Under the pieces are notes generated by a model. The model did no database searches. It had not been told where the DNA came from and saw only the letters and a list, made by a program, of their open reading frames with translations. Shown one piece after another: positions 7,552 to 16,238 of a stretch of 21,171 nt of DNA (positions are counted from its first letter, which is position 1; each line of letters starts with the position of its first letter). Location of the stretch: positions 1 through 21,171 of the forward strand of contig CAUZSN010000041.1 of the NCBI GenBank assembly GCA_963582345.1, in the 5' to 3' direction. Origin of the DNA: CAUZSN01 sp963582345 (GTDB lineage Bacteria; Planctomycetota; Planctomycetia; Planctomycetales; Planctomycetaceae). The position numbers were made by a program, and so were the translations under genes.

Positions 7552-8838
7552 ATGCACATTGCCATCATCACGGCGGGCGGCGCCGGAATGTTTTGTGGGT
7601 CGTGCATGCACGACAACACTTGGGCGCGTGCACTTCGTGAACAAGGCGCTGAAATTAGTCTGATTCCCGTATACACACCAATCCGAGTTGATGAACAAAA
7701 CGTCAGCTTACCACAAGTCTATTTCGGCGGGATTAATGTTTACCTGGAGTATCATTCACGTCTATGGCGTTCAGTCCCCCGCAGCTTCACTCGGTGGTTG
7801 GATCATCCATGGGTAATTGATCTAGCGTCGCGATTCGGACTCAGCAACAATGCACACCTCTTGGGCGGCATGACTTTGTCGATGCTCGAAGGCGAATCAG
7901 GGCCGCATAAGTACAAGGTTCAGGAGCTTGTCGAATTACTAAGTAATCAATTAAGGCCCGATATTGTCTGTTTCAGCAACGTGCTCTTGGTAGGAGCATT
8001 GCGGTTGCTAAAAGAAAATTATGATGGCAAGATATTGTGCACTCTGCAAGGTGACGACATTTTTCTGGAGTCAATGACTGAACCATTCCGCAGCCGCGCA
8101 ATTGAAACGATTAGCGAGCGAGCCCAACAATTCGATGGCTTTCTAGTTCACACCCGCTACTACCACAATTTGATGTCTCAGTATTTACAGCTGCCGTCCG
8201 AGAAATTCCACCTGCTCCCACTGGGAATCGAACTGGACGGCCACGTTGGTCAACCAACTTTCCGAAAAAACAATCGGTTCACCATCGGATACTTTGCACG
8301 CATTTGCCCCGAAAAAGGACTGCACCACCTGATTCTGGCTTTTCGTATTCTGCACAACAGGCGCCCAAACACGCTTTTGAAAGTTGGAGGTTATTTGGGC
8401 ATACGTGATCGCCAATACTTTACGCAGGTCCAGAAGGAGGCGAAACATTTGGGTTCGGCCTTCCAACACATCGGCAGCCCGGCCAGCCACAGCGAAAAAA
8501 TTTCCTTCTTGAATTCATTGGATGTTCTGTCGGTCCCGACCGTCTATCAGGAACCGAAAGGCTTATATGTGCTGGAAGCGATGGCGAATGGAGTCCCAGT
8601 CGTTCAGCCAAGTCATGGTGCGTTTCCAGAATTAATCAAAGCCACGGGTGGTGGACTTCTGGTCGAACCAGGCAACGCCGACGAATTGGCGGATGTACTG
8701 GAAACATTGATGGATGCACCGCAGCACCGGACCGCTCTGGCAGAAGCGGGCCATGCAAACGTCCGCAAGCTTTTCGGAAAAAAACTGATGGCCGAAAGAA
8801 CACTTGCGATTTTCGAAGCTGAGTTGAGACGTTCATAG
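7552..8838 (+). CDS. Glycosyltransferase family 4 (GT-B fold)
   Basis: A protein of 428 residues from the ATG at 7552. It likely transfers a sugar from an activated donor in envelope or exopolysaccharide synthesis. The N-terminal half starts with MHIAIITAGGAGMFCGSCMH, a Rossmann strand with a glycine-rich acceptor loop. The C-terminal GT1-type domain has IGYFARICPEKGLHHLILAF and the donor-site region SVPTVYQEPKGLYVLEAMAN followed by GVPVVQPSHGAFPELI, including the family E-x7-E. The frame extends back to a TTG at 7477 that overlaps the amidotransferase stop, but that extension does not look like protein, and the ATG sits exactly at the first strand. No signal peptide; cytosolic or peripheral membrane. 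The donor and acceptor sugars cannot be told. Confidence 0.9.
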   Translation: MHIAIITAGGAGMFCGSCMHDNTWARALREQGAEISLIPVYTPIRVDEQNVSLPQVYFGGINVYLEYHSRLWRSVPRSFTRWLDHPWVIDLASRFGLSNNAHLLGGMTLSMLEGESGPHKYKVQELVELLSNQLRPDIVCFSNVLLVGALRLLKENYDGKILCTLQGDDIFLESMTEPFRSRAIETISERAQQFDGFLVHTRYYHNLMSQYLQLPSEKFHLLPLGIELDGHVGQPTFRKNNRFTIGYFARICPEKGLHHLILAFRILHNRRPNTLLKVGGYLGIRDRQYFTQVQKEAKHLGSAFQHIGSPASHSEKISFLNSLDVLSVPTVYQEPKGLYVLEAMANGVPVVQPSHGAFPELIKATGGGLLVEPGNADELADVLETLMDAPQHRTALAEAGHANVRKLFGKKLMAERTLAIFEAELRRS

Positions 8839-8988
8839 TACCGTTTTCTAGACCCAAAAAACGATGATTGTGTTGTGTATACTTGAAAGAAGGATACCTC
8901 TTTTGAACAATTGCAGCGTGTGATTTCCGACGCCTTTAGTGCAGTGTAAACCGGCACCACCGATTTATGCCAGATTGTGATTTCTCTG

Positions 8989-10197
8989 ATGTCTGATCTT
9001 CATGTATTAACGCGCAAACTATTTCGCAAGAACGATTCGAAGATCGTCCTGTTTGTCGCCGATGGATTGGGTGGCTTGCCGCTCGAGCCGGGCGGAAAGA
9101 CTGAACTGGAATCCGCACATACACCAAACCTGGACGCATTGACATTCACGGGTACGCTAGGCCTGAGCGTTCCGGTGCTGCCAGGTATCACGCCCGGCAG
9201 CGGGCCAGGCCATTTAGGTTTATTCGGTTATGATCCATTGAAGTACAACATCGGCCGGGGTGTGCTGGAGGCACTAGGCATCGACTTTGAACTTGGACCG
9301 CAAGATGTCGCCATTCGCGGAAATTTTTGCACAGTTGACGAGAACGGCAACATTACTGATCGCCGAGCCGGTCGGATCGCCAGCGAGATCGGAGCGAAAT
9401 TGTGCGAGAAGCTGGATTCGATCGAAATCCCCGACGTCGAAGTGTTCGTTCGTCCGGTGCGTGAGCACCGCTTGGTCATCGTATTCCGCGCTGAAGGACT
9501 GCGTGGAGAAGTCGATGACACCGATCCACAACAAACTGGCGTCCCACCACTCGATCCGATTGCACGCGATAAAGATTCGAACCCCACTGCAAACATCTGC
9601 AAACAGTTCCTAAAACAGGCGGCCGAACTGCTAAAGGTCGATCATCCTGCGAATCTGCTGATGATGCGAGGAATAGCCAAACGACCTGAGATTCCGACCT
9701 GCGGTGATCTTTATGGCTTACGTGCTGCAGCAATCGCAGTGTATCCCATGTATCGAGGATTGGCTCGGCTTGTCGGGATGCACGTGCTGGATGCTGGCTC
9801 AACAATGGACGATCAGATTGGCCAGCTGGAAGAAGTGTGGAACGACTATGATTTCTTTTTCATCCACTTCAAGTACACCGATGCAACAGGCGAAGACGGC
9901 GACTTCGAAGCGAAAGTGGCTCGGATAGAAGAAATCGATGCAGTGATGCCGCGAATCACCTCGTTAAAACCCGACGTATTGATCGTCACCGGCGATCACA
10001 GCACGCCTAGTAAGCTGCGTTCTCACAGTTGGCATCCCGTGCCCGTGCTGTTGGTAGCTGACTCGTGCCGGCCGGATCAGTGCAGCAGTTTCGGCGAAAA
10101 CCAATGTCTGAATGGTGGGTTGGGTCAGTTCAAGTCCAAATACCTGATGTCGTTCGCCCTCGCACACTCAGGACGTTTCGAAAAATTCGGCGCATAG
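8989..10197 (+). CDS. apgM: 2,3-bisphosphoglycerate-independent phosphoglycerate mutase, archaeal type
   Basis: Interconverts 3- and 2-phosphoglycerate in glycolysis and gluconeogenesis. It belongs to the alkaline-phosphatase superfamily. From the ATG at 8989 it has 402 residues, the normal ApgM length. A GTG four codons upstream is possible. Visible motifs are the metal Asp25 in FVADGLGG, TPGSGPGHLGLFGYDP with phospho-acceptor Ser71, HFKYTDATGEDGDFEAK in the middle of the second half, and C-terminal metal residues in VTGDHSTPS and SHSWHPVPVLL. The commonly seen His in the GHDGD motif is Glu here (GEDGD), a variation worth noting. It is preceded by a 150-bp gap and is convergent with the thiE fusion. 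Confidence 0.93.
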   Translation: MSDLHVLTRKLFRKNDSKIVLFVADGLGGLPLEPGGKTELESAHTPNLDALTFTGTLGLSVPVLPGITPGSGPGHLGLFGYDPLKYNIGRGVLEALGIDFELGPQDVAIRGNFCTVDENGNITDRRAGRIASEIGAKLCEKLDSIEIPDVEVFVRPVREHRLVIVFRAEGLRGEVDDTDPQQTGVPPLDPIARDKDSNPTANICKQFLKQAAELLKVDHPANLLMMRGIAKRPEIPTCGDLYGLRAAAIAVYPMYRGLARLVGMHVLDAGSTMDDQIGQLEEVWNDYDFFFIHFKYTDATGEDGDFEAKVARIEEIDAVMPRITSLKPDVLIVTGDHSTPSKLRSHSWHPVPVLLVADSCRPDQCSSFGENQCLNGGLGQFKSKYLMSFALAHSGRFEKFGA

Positions 10198-10328
10198 CAC
10201 GGCCATCTTACTGCACGAGATGGTTGCGTGACCGTATACGGATTGGTCGCAGGCATAGACCTGTCACTGGCCGTCTGCCCGTTTATTCTACGGGGCGTCA
10301 CATTAGCCGGCATCAATTCAGCCTAACG

Positions 10329-11945
10329 TCAGCAGCCGAACTGTCGTCCGTGTAACAAGTGATTGAGCAAACTGCGGGCGATCTGGCCGGGGTGCTCGGC
10401 GTTGCAAATAACACTGCAAACAGCCACGTGGGTAGCGCCGACGGAGTGGACCTGATCAACATTAGCGGTATCGATGCCGCCAATCGCGAACCAAGGCAGA
10501 GCGATTTCAGCAGCCACTTGTCGCACAAAATCTCTATCCACCCGCTCGCCGATTTCTTTTGTCATCGATGGAAAAACTGGTCCAACACCGATGTAGTCGG
10601 CTCCGTCCAACACCGCCTTCCGTGCCTGTTCGATCGTGTGTGTCGAAATACCGATCAGACCATTGGGCCCCACAATTCGTCGGACTTGGCGCACGGTGAG
10701 CTCATCCTGACCGATGTGGACGCCATCGGCTTCCGTTAACACGGCCAAGTCGGGACGGTCGTTCATGATATAAAGCGCACCTCCCTCGCGAGTCCACTGG
10801 CGCACTCGCTTGGCTCGATCGATCAACCTCCGATCCGACAATGATTTTTCGCGCAATTGGATCACTCCGACTCCAGCTGCCAAAGACTCGCAGACCACCT
10901 GTTCGAAATCTTGACGACACAACGATTCCGTTACCAGCAGATACAGGTTGCGACCCTCAAATTGTCTCCGATTCACGAGTGTCGACAACAGACCTTTTTC
11001 CAATGTGTAGAGCTGATATCGCAATTGTTTCAGCCTATCGGCCCAAGCTGCGTTACCATCTGAACAATCGACCGGATGTGGTGATACGAATTTGACAAAT
11101 TCCTCCAAAGTCCGCGTGGCTTCCTGAACCCGCTTAAAGTTGGCGAGCACGACGTCAGATAGTGATGACCTGGTTGTTTCCGTAGGGACGCTGATCTCAG
11201 TGCCAACGTCTTCTTCCGTATCTCGCGCCTTCAACAGCGCCGTGGCACCAAGTGGTTTCAGGATATCGGTCAACATATGCCGACAATTCTTTAACACATC
11301 AGTCAGGTGCGCATCATCAACAGCAAATCGTGAAAAATCTTCAAGAACTCGCAATCCTTCACGGGCTCGATTTGCGGCTGCATCGATTATGCGAAAACAA
11401 TCCGTCTGATTTGTTCCCGTTTGTTTGTTCCAATTGATCGTGAAATCAACTTCGAGTGGTCCGTTGCGGAATGTCGATTCTTGATCGCCGAGGACGTCGG
11501 TCCCCAATCCATGCTGCTGTAAGGTGTCGGCTGCGGCTGAGTCAACCGCAGCCAGGCCCCACAGCAGATGTTCCGTACTGAGTTCTGAATAGCGACCATC
11601 CAAAGTGGTTTGCTGGCCGGCTTGAAGAAGCACGTCTTCCAATGCGTCACTGAATTGTGCTGGCTTGCGTCCAATCAGCTCATCAGAAGCTAGCACAGTA
11701 CCGCTCGGTCGCGATACATCAGGTAATGCCGTCGACGCCGAATCGCTGTCCAAAGGACGCAATATTTGTAACGAGCTGCAAGAAATCCCTTTTTGGGCCA
11801 GGATTTCGGCCGCCTGTGACTCTTCCAAAGTCAGTGCCCAAAGAAGATGTAACGGCTCGACTTCACTGGCCAAATGATCATTCGCAAGTTCGCACGCCAT
11901 TCGAAGCGCTCGTTTCGCACCTTCTGTGAAAAATTGTTCATTCAT
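10329..11945 (-). CDS. thiE: Clp_N-ThiD2-ThiE fusion: thiamine-phosphate synthase with Clp N-domains
   Basis: One uninterrupted 538-residue protein with three parts. Residues 1-155 contain two Clp_N-type repeats: FFTEGAKRALRMACELAND with PLHLLWAL, and FSDALEDVLLQAG with STEHLLWGL. Residues about 183-325 (FRIIDAAANRAREGLRVLED onward) fit the ThiD2-type domain, an HMP-phosphate kinase found fused to ThiE in cyanobacteria and others. Residues 333-535 are ThiE, which joins HMP-PP and thiazole phosphate: VIQLREKSL, IMNDRPDLA, GVHIGQDEL, IGISTHT, GVGPVFPSMTK and WFAIGGI are all present. Start: the ATG at 11945 immediately precedes the first Clp_N helix; the frame runs back to 12092 without domain character. 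It is divergent from clpC. The Clp_N and ThiE calls are strong; ThiD2 is by memory of the family. Confidence 0.88.
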   Translation of the reverse strand: MNEQFFTEGAKRALRMACELANDHLASEVEPLHLLWALTLEESQAAEILAQKGISCSSLQILRPLDSDSASTALPDVSRPSGTVLASDELIGRKPAQFSDALEDVLLQAGQQTTLDGRYSELSTEHLLWGLAAVDSAAADTLQQHGLGTDVLGDQESTFRNGPLEVDFTINWNKQTGTNQTDCFRIIDAAANRAREGLRVLEDFSRFAVDDAHLTDVLKNCRHMLTDILKPLGATALLKARDTEEDVGTEISVPTETTRSSLSDVVLANFKRVQEATRTLEEFVKFVSPHPVDCSDGNAAWADRLKQLRYQLYTLEKGLLSTLVNRRQFEGRNLYLLVTESLCRQDFEQVVCESLAAGVGVIQLREKSLSDRRLIDRAKRVRQWTREGGALYIMNDRPDLAVLTEADGVHIGQDELTVRQVRRIVGPNGLIGISTHTIEQARKAVLDGADYIGVGPVFPSMTKEIGERVDRDFVRQVAAEIALPWFAIGGIDTANVDQVHSVGATHVAVCSVICNAEHPGQIARSLLNHLLHGRQFGC

Positions 11946-12553
11946 TCGATTGCCAACAGTCTGATCAACGTTTGCGTGAGAAGGATTCAGTTTTGTCAGA
12001 GATCTGTCAAATTGCTGATCGATCCCTCGCAAGAATTGTGCTCCTGAGTGTCCCCTTCGGAAATTAGAGTATTGCGAGATTCCAATACACAAATATGCTT
12101 ACAGCCTTGCCCGGGTCGGGTTATCTTGCCACACTCACGACCGCTCACTAAAATTTGAAGTATTGTTCCGTGAGAATATGTCAACTATTCCGATTATCAC
12201 GAATGAATCGGATTTCGTCGACTGTCCTGAACCGGATGGTGATAAGTCATTGAGCAGTTGAACCGTGGTGCACCTTTTCACTGGCGGGAGATTGTCGTAA
12301 CCCGATCTTGGCCAACCCGGCACTTCAATGCAACCGGTGAAAGCGCTAAGGTCCAAAGGTCGAGTTCGGATGCATCATTGAAAAATTCCATCACTGTTCT
12401 GGGTGCGATGTATTGTTGTAAATCACAGATATCAACCTCGAACCGAGCCGAATCAATAGAGCGTTAGACAACTTTTCAGTCGGTTCTTGACGCGACGACT
12501 TGTCACGACCGCAAACGTCAGTCGGAAAAATGGAATTATAGGGAGAAACTTGG
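11946..12553. promoter_or_regulatory. Divergent intergenic region between thiE fusion and clpC
   Basis: About 600 bp that must hold the promoters of both divergent genes. No gene with recognisable content is seen. No CIRCE-like element and no TPP riboswitch consensus were found. A 7-bp perfect inverted repeat, TCCGATT-N10-AATCGGA, lies at 12189-12212. Immediately before clpC, GGGAG at 12541-12545 is a good ribosome binding site, 8 bases before the ATG. Assignment of promoters inside the region is not possible by eye. Confidence 0.6.
12189..12212. repeat. 7-bp inverted repeat, possible operator
   Basis: TCCGATT and its exact complement AATCGGA are separated by 10 bases. The 24-bp span is typical for a dimeric regulator site and it lies between the divergent thiE fusion and clpC. 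An inverted repeat of this size can arise by chance in a region this long, so a regulatory role is only a possibility. Confidence 0.25.
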
Positions 12554-15100
12554 ATGTACGAGCGATTCACCGACCGGGCCCGGAAAGTGATGCAGTTAGC
12601 CAATCAAGAGGCTCAACGCTTCAACCACGAGTACATCGGCACCGAGCATGTATTGCTAGGGCTCGTCAAAGAAGGTTCGGGCGTCGCCGCCAACGTTTTG
12701 AAGAACCTGGACGTCGACTTGAGAAAGATCCGTCTGGAGGTTGAGAAGATAGTTCAGTCGGGCCCCGACATGGTCACAATGGGCAAGCTACCGCAAACTC
12801 CACGGGCAAAAAAGGTGATCGAGTATGCAATGGAGGAAGCCCGTAACCTAAATCATAATTATGTTGGCACCGAACATCTGTTGCTGGGCCTGTTGCGCGA
12901 ACAGGAGGGCGTGGCCGCTCAAGTCTTGATGAATCTGGGACTGAAGCTGGAAGATGTTCGGGAAGAAGTGCTAAATCTTCTGGGTCACGGCCTAGAAGGT
13001 GAGGAATCGGGTGAGCGCGCTAGCGAAGCGCCGTCGAAATCTGGTAAGAGCAAGACGCCAGCACTGGATAGTTTTGGCCGCGACCTGACGGAACTCGCCC
13101 GTCAAAACAAGCTCGATCCGGTAATCGGCCGTGAAGACGAAATCGAACGCGTCACTCAGATTCTGTCTCGCCGGCAAAAAAACAACCCAGTCCTGTTGGG
13201 TGAAGCGGGTGTTGGCAAGACGGCGATTGTTGAAGGGTTCGCTCAAATGGTGATTGAGGGCAACGTTCCAGAATTGCTGCGTGAGAGAAGGATTGTTGTA
13301 TTGGACCTGGCCATGATGGTCGCCGGCACGAAATACCGTGGCCAATTTGAAGAACGCATTAAAGCAGTTATGAACGAAGTTCGCCGCGCCAAGAACACGA
13401 TTCTGTTCATCGATGAATTGCATACGCTCGTCGGTGCCGGTGGTGCTGAAGGTGCGATTGATGCCTCGAACGTGTTAAAGCCGGCACTTAGTCGCGGTGA
13501 GTTGCAGTGTATTGGCGCCACCACTCTGGACGAATACCGCAAATACATTGAAAAAGACGGCGCTCTGGAACGCCGCTTCCAGACGGTCATGGTCGAGCCG
13601 CCTAGCCCGGCGGAAACTCAAGCCATCCTGCGTGGATTGAGAGCTCGATACGAGGAACACCACAAAGTCCAGATCACCGATGACGCACTGGAGAAAGCTG
13701 TTGAACTATCGTCGCGGTATATCACGGGCCGTTGCTTACCGGACAAGGCCATCGACGTCATCGACGAATCGGGCGCCCGTATCCGTCTGAAGTCAATGGT
13801 ACGGCCTCCGGATCTAAAGGAACTGGAAGACGATTCCGAGCGACTGAATCAACAGAAGGAAGAAGCAGTCGCCAATCAGGACTTCGAAAAGGCGGCCAAC
13901 TTACGCGACCAGGCTGACAAACTGAAAAAGAAGAAGGAGCAGCTCACACACGAATGGCGAGAAAAATCGAAAGTAAGTGATGAAGTCGTCGATGCCGAAG
14001 TCATTGCGGAAGTCGTGGCAAAGATGACTGGCATCCCCCTGATGCGGCTATCCAGTGAAGACGCAGTGCGCCTATTGCAAATGGAGGAAGACCTGCACAA
14101 ACGAGTCATTAGTCAGAATGAAGCGATCCAACAGGTGTCCAAAGCAGTGCGACGCAGCCGCAGCGGTTTGAAGGATCCCCAACGGCCAACTGGAGTGTTT
14201 TTATTCTCCGGCCCGACCGGAGTCGGTAAAACGCTCTTGGCAAAGTCATTGGCCGAATTTATGTTTGGTGACGACGATGCACTGATCCAAATCGACATGA
14301 GCGAATACATGGAGAAACACAATGTCAGCCGTTTGATCGGTGCTCCGCCAGGTTACGTTGGTTACGAGGAGGGCGGCCAGTTGACCGAGAAGATTCGCCG
14401 ACGTCCATACGCGGTCGTCCTGTTGGACGAAATTGAAAAGTCGCATCCGGATGTATTCAATATGCTGCTGCAAATCATGGAAGAAGGTCACCTAACCGAC
14501 AGCTTTGGCCGGAAAGTCGACTTTAAAAACGTGATCCTGATCATGACGACGAACATCGGTGCCCAGACGATCGCCCACGGAAGCGGATTTGGCTTTGGCA
14601 AGCGCAACTCTGTTACCGACTACGAAACAATGAAAAAGAACCTGATGGAGGAAATCGAGCGAGAATTTAAGCCGGAATTTCTAGGTCGACTGGACGAAGT
14701 AGTCGTCTTCCACAAACTCACGGAAGACAACCTGAAGCGAATCGTTGAAATCGAACTGGCTAAAGTACGCGAACGTCTAAATGAACGTGGTCTGACTTTG
14801 GTGCTGACTGATGAGACAAAGGATTTCATCATCAGCAAGGGCAACGATAATGGCGGTCTTGACTACGGCGCACGACCGCTACGGCGGTCCGTAGAACGGT
14901 ACATCGAGGATCCGTTGTCAGAAGAATTGCTGCGAGGCGCCTTCGAAGACAAGAATCGAATCACAGTTAGTGTCGAGAATGTCGGCGACGATAAACGGCT
15001 GGAATTCCAAGGCTCCTCAAATAGCTCGGAGGAAGAGTTAGCCGCTGTCGGATCAACATCCAAAGGTAATTCTTCTGACCAGACCCCTGAATCTGGCTAA
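12554..15100 (+). CDS. clpC: ATP-dependent Clp protease ATP-binding subunit ClpC
   Basis: An 848-residue Hsp100 unfoldase that forms hexamers and feeds substrates to ClpP. Two Clp_N repeats occupy residues 1-145 (MYERFTDRARKVMQLA and YVGTEHLLLGLL). AAA module 1 has Walker A GEAGVGKT (216-223) and Walker B ILFIDE. A UVR-type coiled middle domain lies at about 426-462 (NQDFEKAANLRDQADKL), which marks ClpC rather than ClpA or ClpB. AAA module 2 has Walker A GPTGVGKT (553-560), Walker B VVLLDE and the sensor stretch of the D2-small domain. IAHGSGFGFGKRN contains the loop region that contacts ClpP. The tail is Ser/Glu-rich. A good Shine-Dalgarno (GGGAG) precedes the ATG, and a strong terminator follows the stop. 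Confidence 0.97.
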   Translation: MYERFTDRARKVMQLANQEAQRFNHEYIGTEHVLLGLVKEGSGVAANVLKNLDVDLRKIRLEVEKIVQSGPDMVTMGKLPQTPRAKKVIEYAMEEARNLNHNYVGTEHLLLGLLREQEGVAAQVLMNLGLKLEDVREEVLNLLGHGLEGEESGERASEAPSKSGKSKTPALDSFGRDLTELARQNKLDPVIGREDEIERVTQILSRRQKNNPVLLGEAGVGKTAIVEGFAQMVIEGNVPELLRERRIVVLDLAMMVAGTKYRGQFEERIKAVMNEVRRAKNTILFIDELHTLVGAGGAEGAIDASNVLKPALSRGELQCIGATTLDEYRKYIEKDGALERRFQTVMVEPPSPAETQAILRGLRARYEEHHKVQITDDALEKAVELSSRYITGRCLPDKAIDVIDESGARIRLKSMVRPPDLKELEDDSERLNQQKEEAVANQDFEKAANLRDQADKLKKKKEQLTHEWREKSKVSDEVVDAEVIAEVVAKMTGIPLMRLSSEDAVRLLQMEEDLHKRVISQNEAIQQVSKAVRRSRSGLKDPQRPTGVFLFSGPTGVGKTLLAKSLAEFMFGDDDALIQIDMSEYMEKHNVSRLIGAPPGYVGYEEGGQLTEKIRRRPYAVVLLDEIEKSHPDVFNMLLQIMEEGHLTDSFGRKVDFKNVILIMTTNIGAQTIAHGSGFGFGKRNSVTDYETMKKNLMEEIEREFKPEFLGRLDEVVVFHKLTEDNLKRIVEIELAKVRERLNERGLTLVLTDETKDFIISKGNDNGGLDYGARPLRRSVERYIEDPLSEELLRGAFEDKNRITVSVENVGDDKRLEFQGSSNSSEEELAAVGSTSKGNSSDQTPESG

Positions 15101-15137
15101 TAGCAAAACTATCACCAATCAAGACAGACTTACTTCG

Positions 15138-15167
15138 AAAGCCCTGACCATCAGTCAGGGCTTTTTT
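15138..15167 (+). terminator. Rho-independent terminator after clpC
   Basis: A perfect 11-bp stem, AAAGCCCTGAC with GTCAGGGCTTT, encloses the 5-base loop CATCA and is followed directly by a run of T (15162-15167). It lies 38 bp after the clpC stop and ends that transcript before the methyltransferase gene. Confidence 0.93.
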
Positions 15168-15224
15168 CATGACGAACCGATCCCGTCTCATCTCATTACA
15201 ATCAACAATATTTCCAAAATCGTC

Positions 15225-15962
15225 ATGATCCCGCGCACCTTGGAACCCGAAGTGATGGATTCGCTTCTAGAGGCCATAGACTACAACTCAATGGACCACA
15301 GCGAAGTCAATCGGGCGTTTGTTGATAATCTTTTGCTATTTTGCGAATCTGTTAAAATCGATCGAAAGCTAACCGATTGCGGCATGCCGTCAAACGTCCT
15401 AGACGTCGGAACGGGAACGGCCCTGATCCCCATCGAATTGTTTCAACGACAGATTCGTTGTCGAGTCACGGCGATCGATTTGGCTCAGAATATGTTGAAA
15501 GTCGCCAGGGAAAATGTTGTGGCCGCTAGTTTGAGCGATGAAATTCATCTTCAGCAAGTCGATGCTAAGAACCTACCCTATCAAGATGGCCAGTTTGATG
15601 TCGTCATGTCGAACAGCATAGTGCACCACATTGCCGATCCAAAACAGGTTCTTGCCGAAATGATTCGAGTCGTGTGCCCGAACGGCTGCCTGTTCGTTCG
15701 TGACCTGTTGCGTCCCAACGACTTAGGGACGCTGAACGAATTGGTGTACACCTACGCCCAGGACGCTAACGACCATCAGCAACAAATGTTTCGCGACTCG
15801 CTACATGCTGCTTTGACAGTCGACGAAGTTAGGGAAATTCTCGAACAATTGGACATTTCCCAAAATTGGATCGTACAAACTAACGACCGTCATTGGACCA
15901 TTGTTGGCACATGCGCATCCGATACAACGTCAACCATTTCTTTCGATGGTCCGGCTCGTTAA
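15225..15962 (+). CDS. Class I SAM-dependent methyltransferase
   Basis: A 245-residue Methyltransf_11/25-type enzyme. Motif I is VLDVGTGTALIPIEL (58-72), the acidic end of strand 2 is Asp85 in VTAIDLAQNML, Asp113 in QQVDAKNLPY is the adenine-side residue, and motif IV/V is FDVVMSNSIVHHIADP. The C-terminal third carries NELVYTYAQDANDHQQQMF and a DEVREILEQL helix. The substrate is unknown; small molecules, ubiquinone-like lipids and tRNA are all possible for this fold. It starts with ATG 57 bp after the clpC terminator and so has its own promoter. No partner gene makes the function clear. Confidence 0.85.
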   Translation: MIPRTLEPEVMDSLLEAIDYNSMDHSEVNRAFVDNLLLFCESVKIDRKLTDCGMPSNVLDVGTGTALIPIELFQRQIRCRVTAIDLAQNMLKVARENVVAASLSDEIHLQQVDAKNLPYQDGQFDVVMSNSIVHHIADPKQVLAEMIRVVCPNGCLFVRDLLRPNDLGTLNELVYTYAQDANDHQQQMFRDSLHAALTVDEVREILEQLDISQNWIVQTNDRHWTIVGTCASDTTSTISFDGPAR

Positions 15963-16238
15963 TGTTTTGCAGATTAGCAATTCATCGAGTTCCCTTTAAG
16001 CGCAGAAGTCAACGTAAATTTCTTAAGATATAGATCGAGTAATGGCGATTTATTCTATGCGAATTCAACATTTTATCCGTTTTACTAATCTTGTAATTGC
16101 CTTCGCGAGCCTGCGTTTTCGACATCGAGCCGACTTCACTCAAAAATGGATATTTGAAGATCAGCAGATGAGCGAGGTTTTCGCACGCTCGTTGTTCAGC
16201 GATTCTTCTTGGAAGCTAGCACCAATTGGGAGCAACGC
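15963..16238. other. Intergenic gap after the methyltransferase
   Basis: About 275 bp, AT-rich in its first half. The short frame at 16042 does not resemble a protein. No hairpin followed by a T-run and no RNA gene is seen. Confidence 0.4.

Noticed and set aside
10203..10223. Hairpin CCATCT-N9-AGATGG after apgM
   Set aside because: The stem is only 6 bp, the loop is long and there is no T-run, so it is not a convincing terminator.
12030..12092. Possible TPP riboswitch on the minus strand upstream of the thiE fusion (GGGGACACTCAGGAG)
   Set aside because: The CUGAGA and ACCCUUGAACCUGAUC blocks of the TPP riboswitch are absent; only a loose resemblance in one short stretch.
11946..12092. Extended N-terminus of the thiE fusion (49 codons)
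   Set aside because: The ATG at 11945 coincides with the start of the Clp_N helix; the extension has no domain-like character.
12258..12467. 69-codon plus-strand frame between thiE fusion and clpC
   Set aside because: Composition is not protein-like, no recognised motif, and it lies in the presumed promoter region.
12992..13423. 143-codon open frame on the minus strand
   Set aside because: Antisense shadow of clpC AAA module 1; the plus strand is clearly the coding one.
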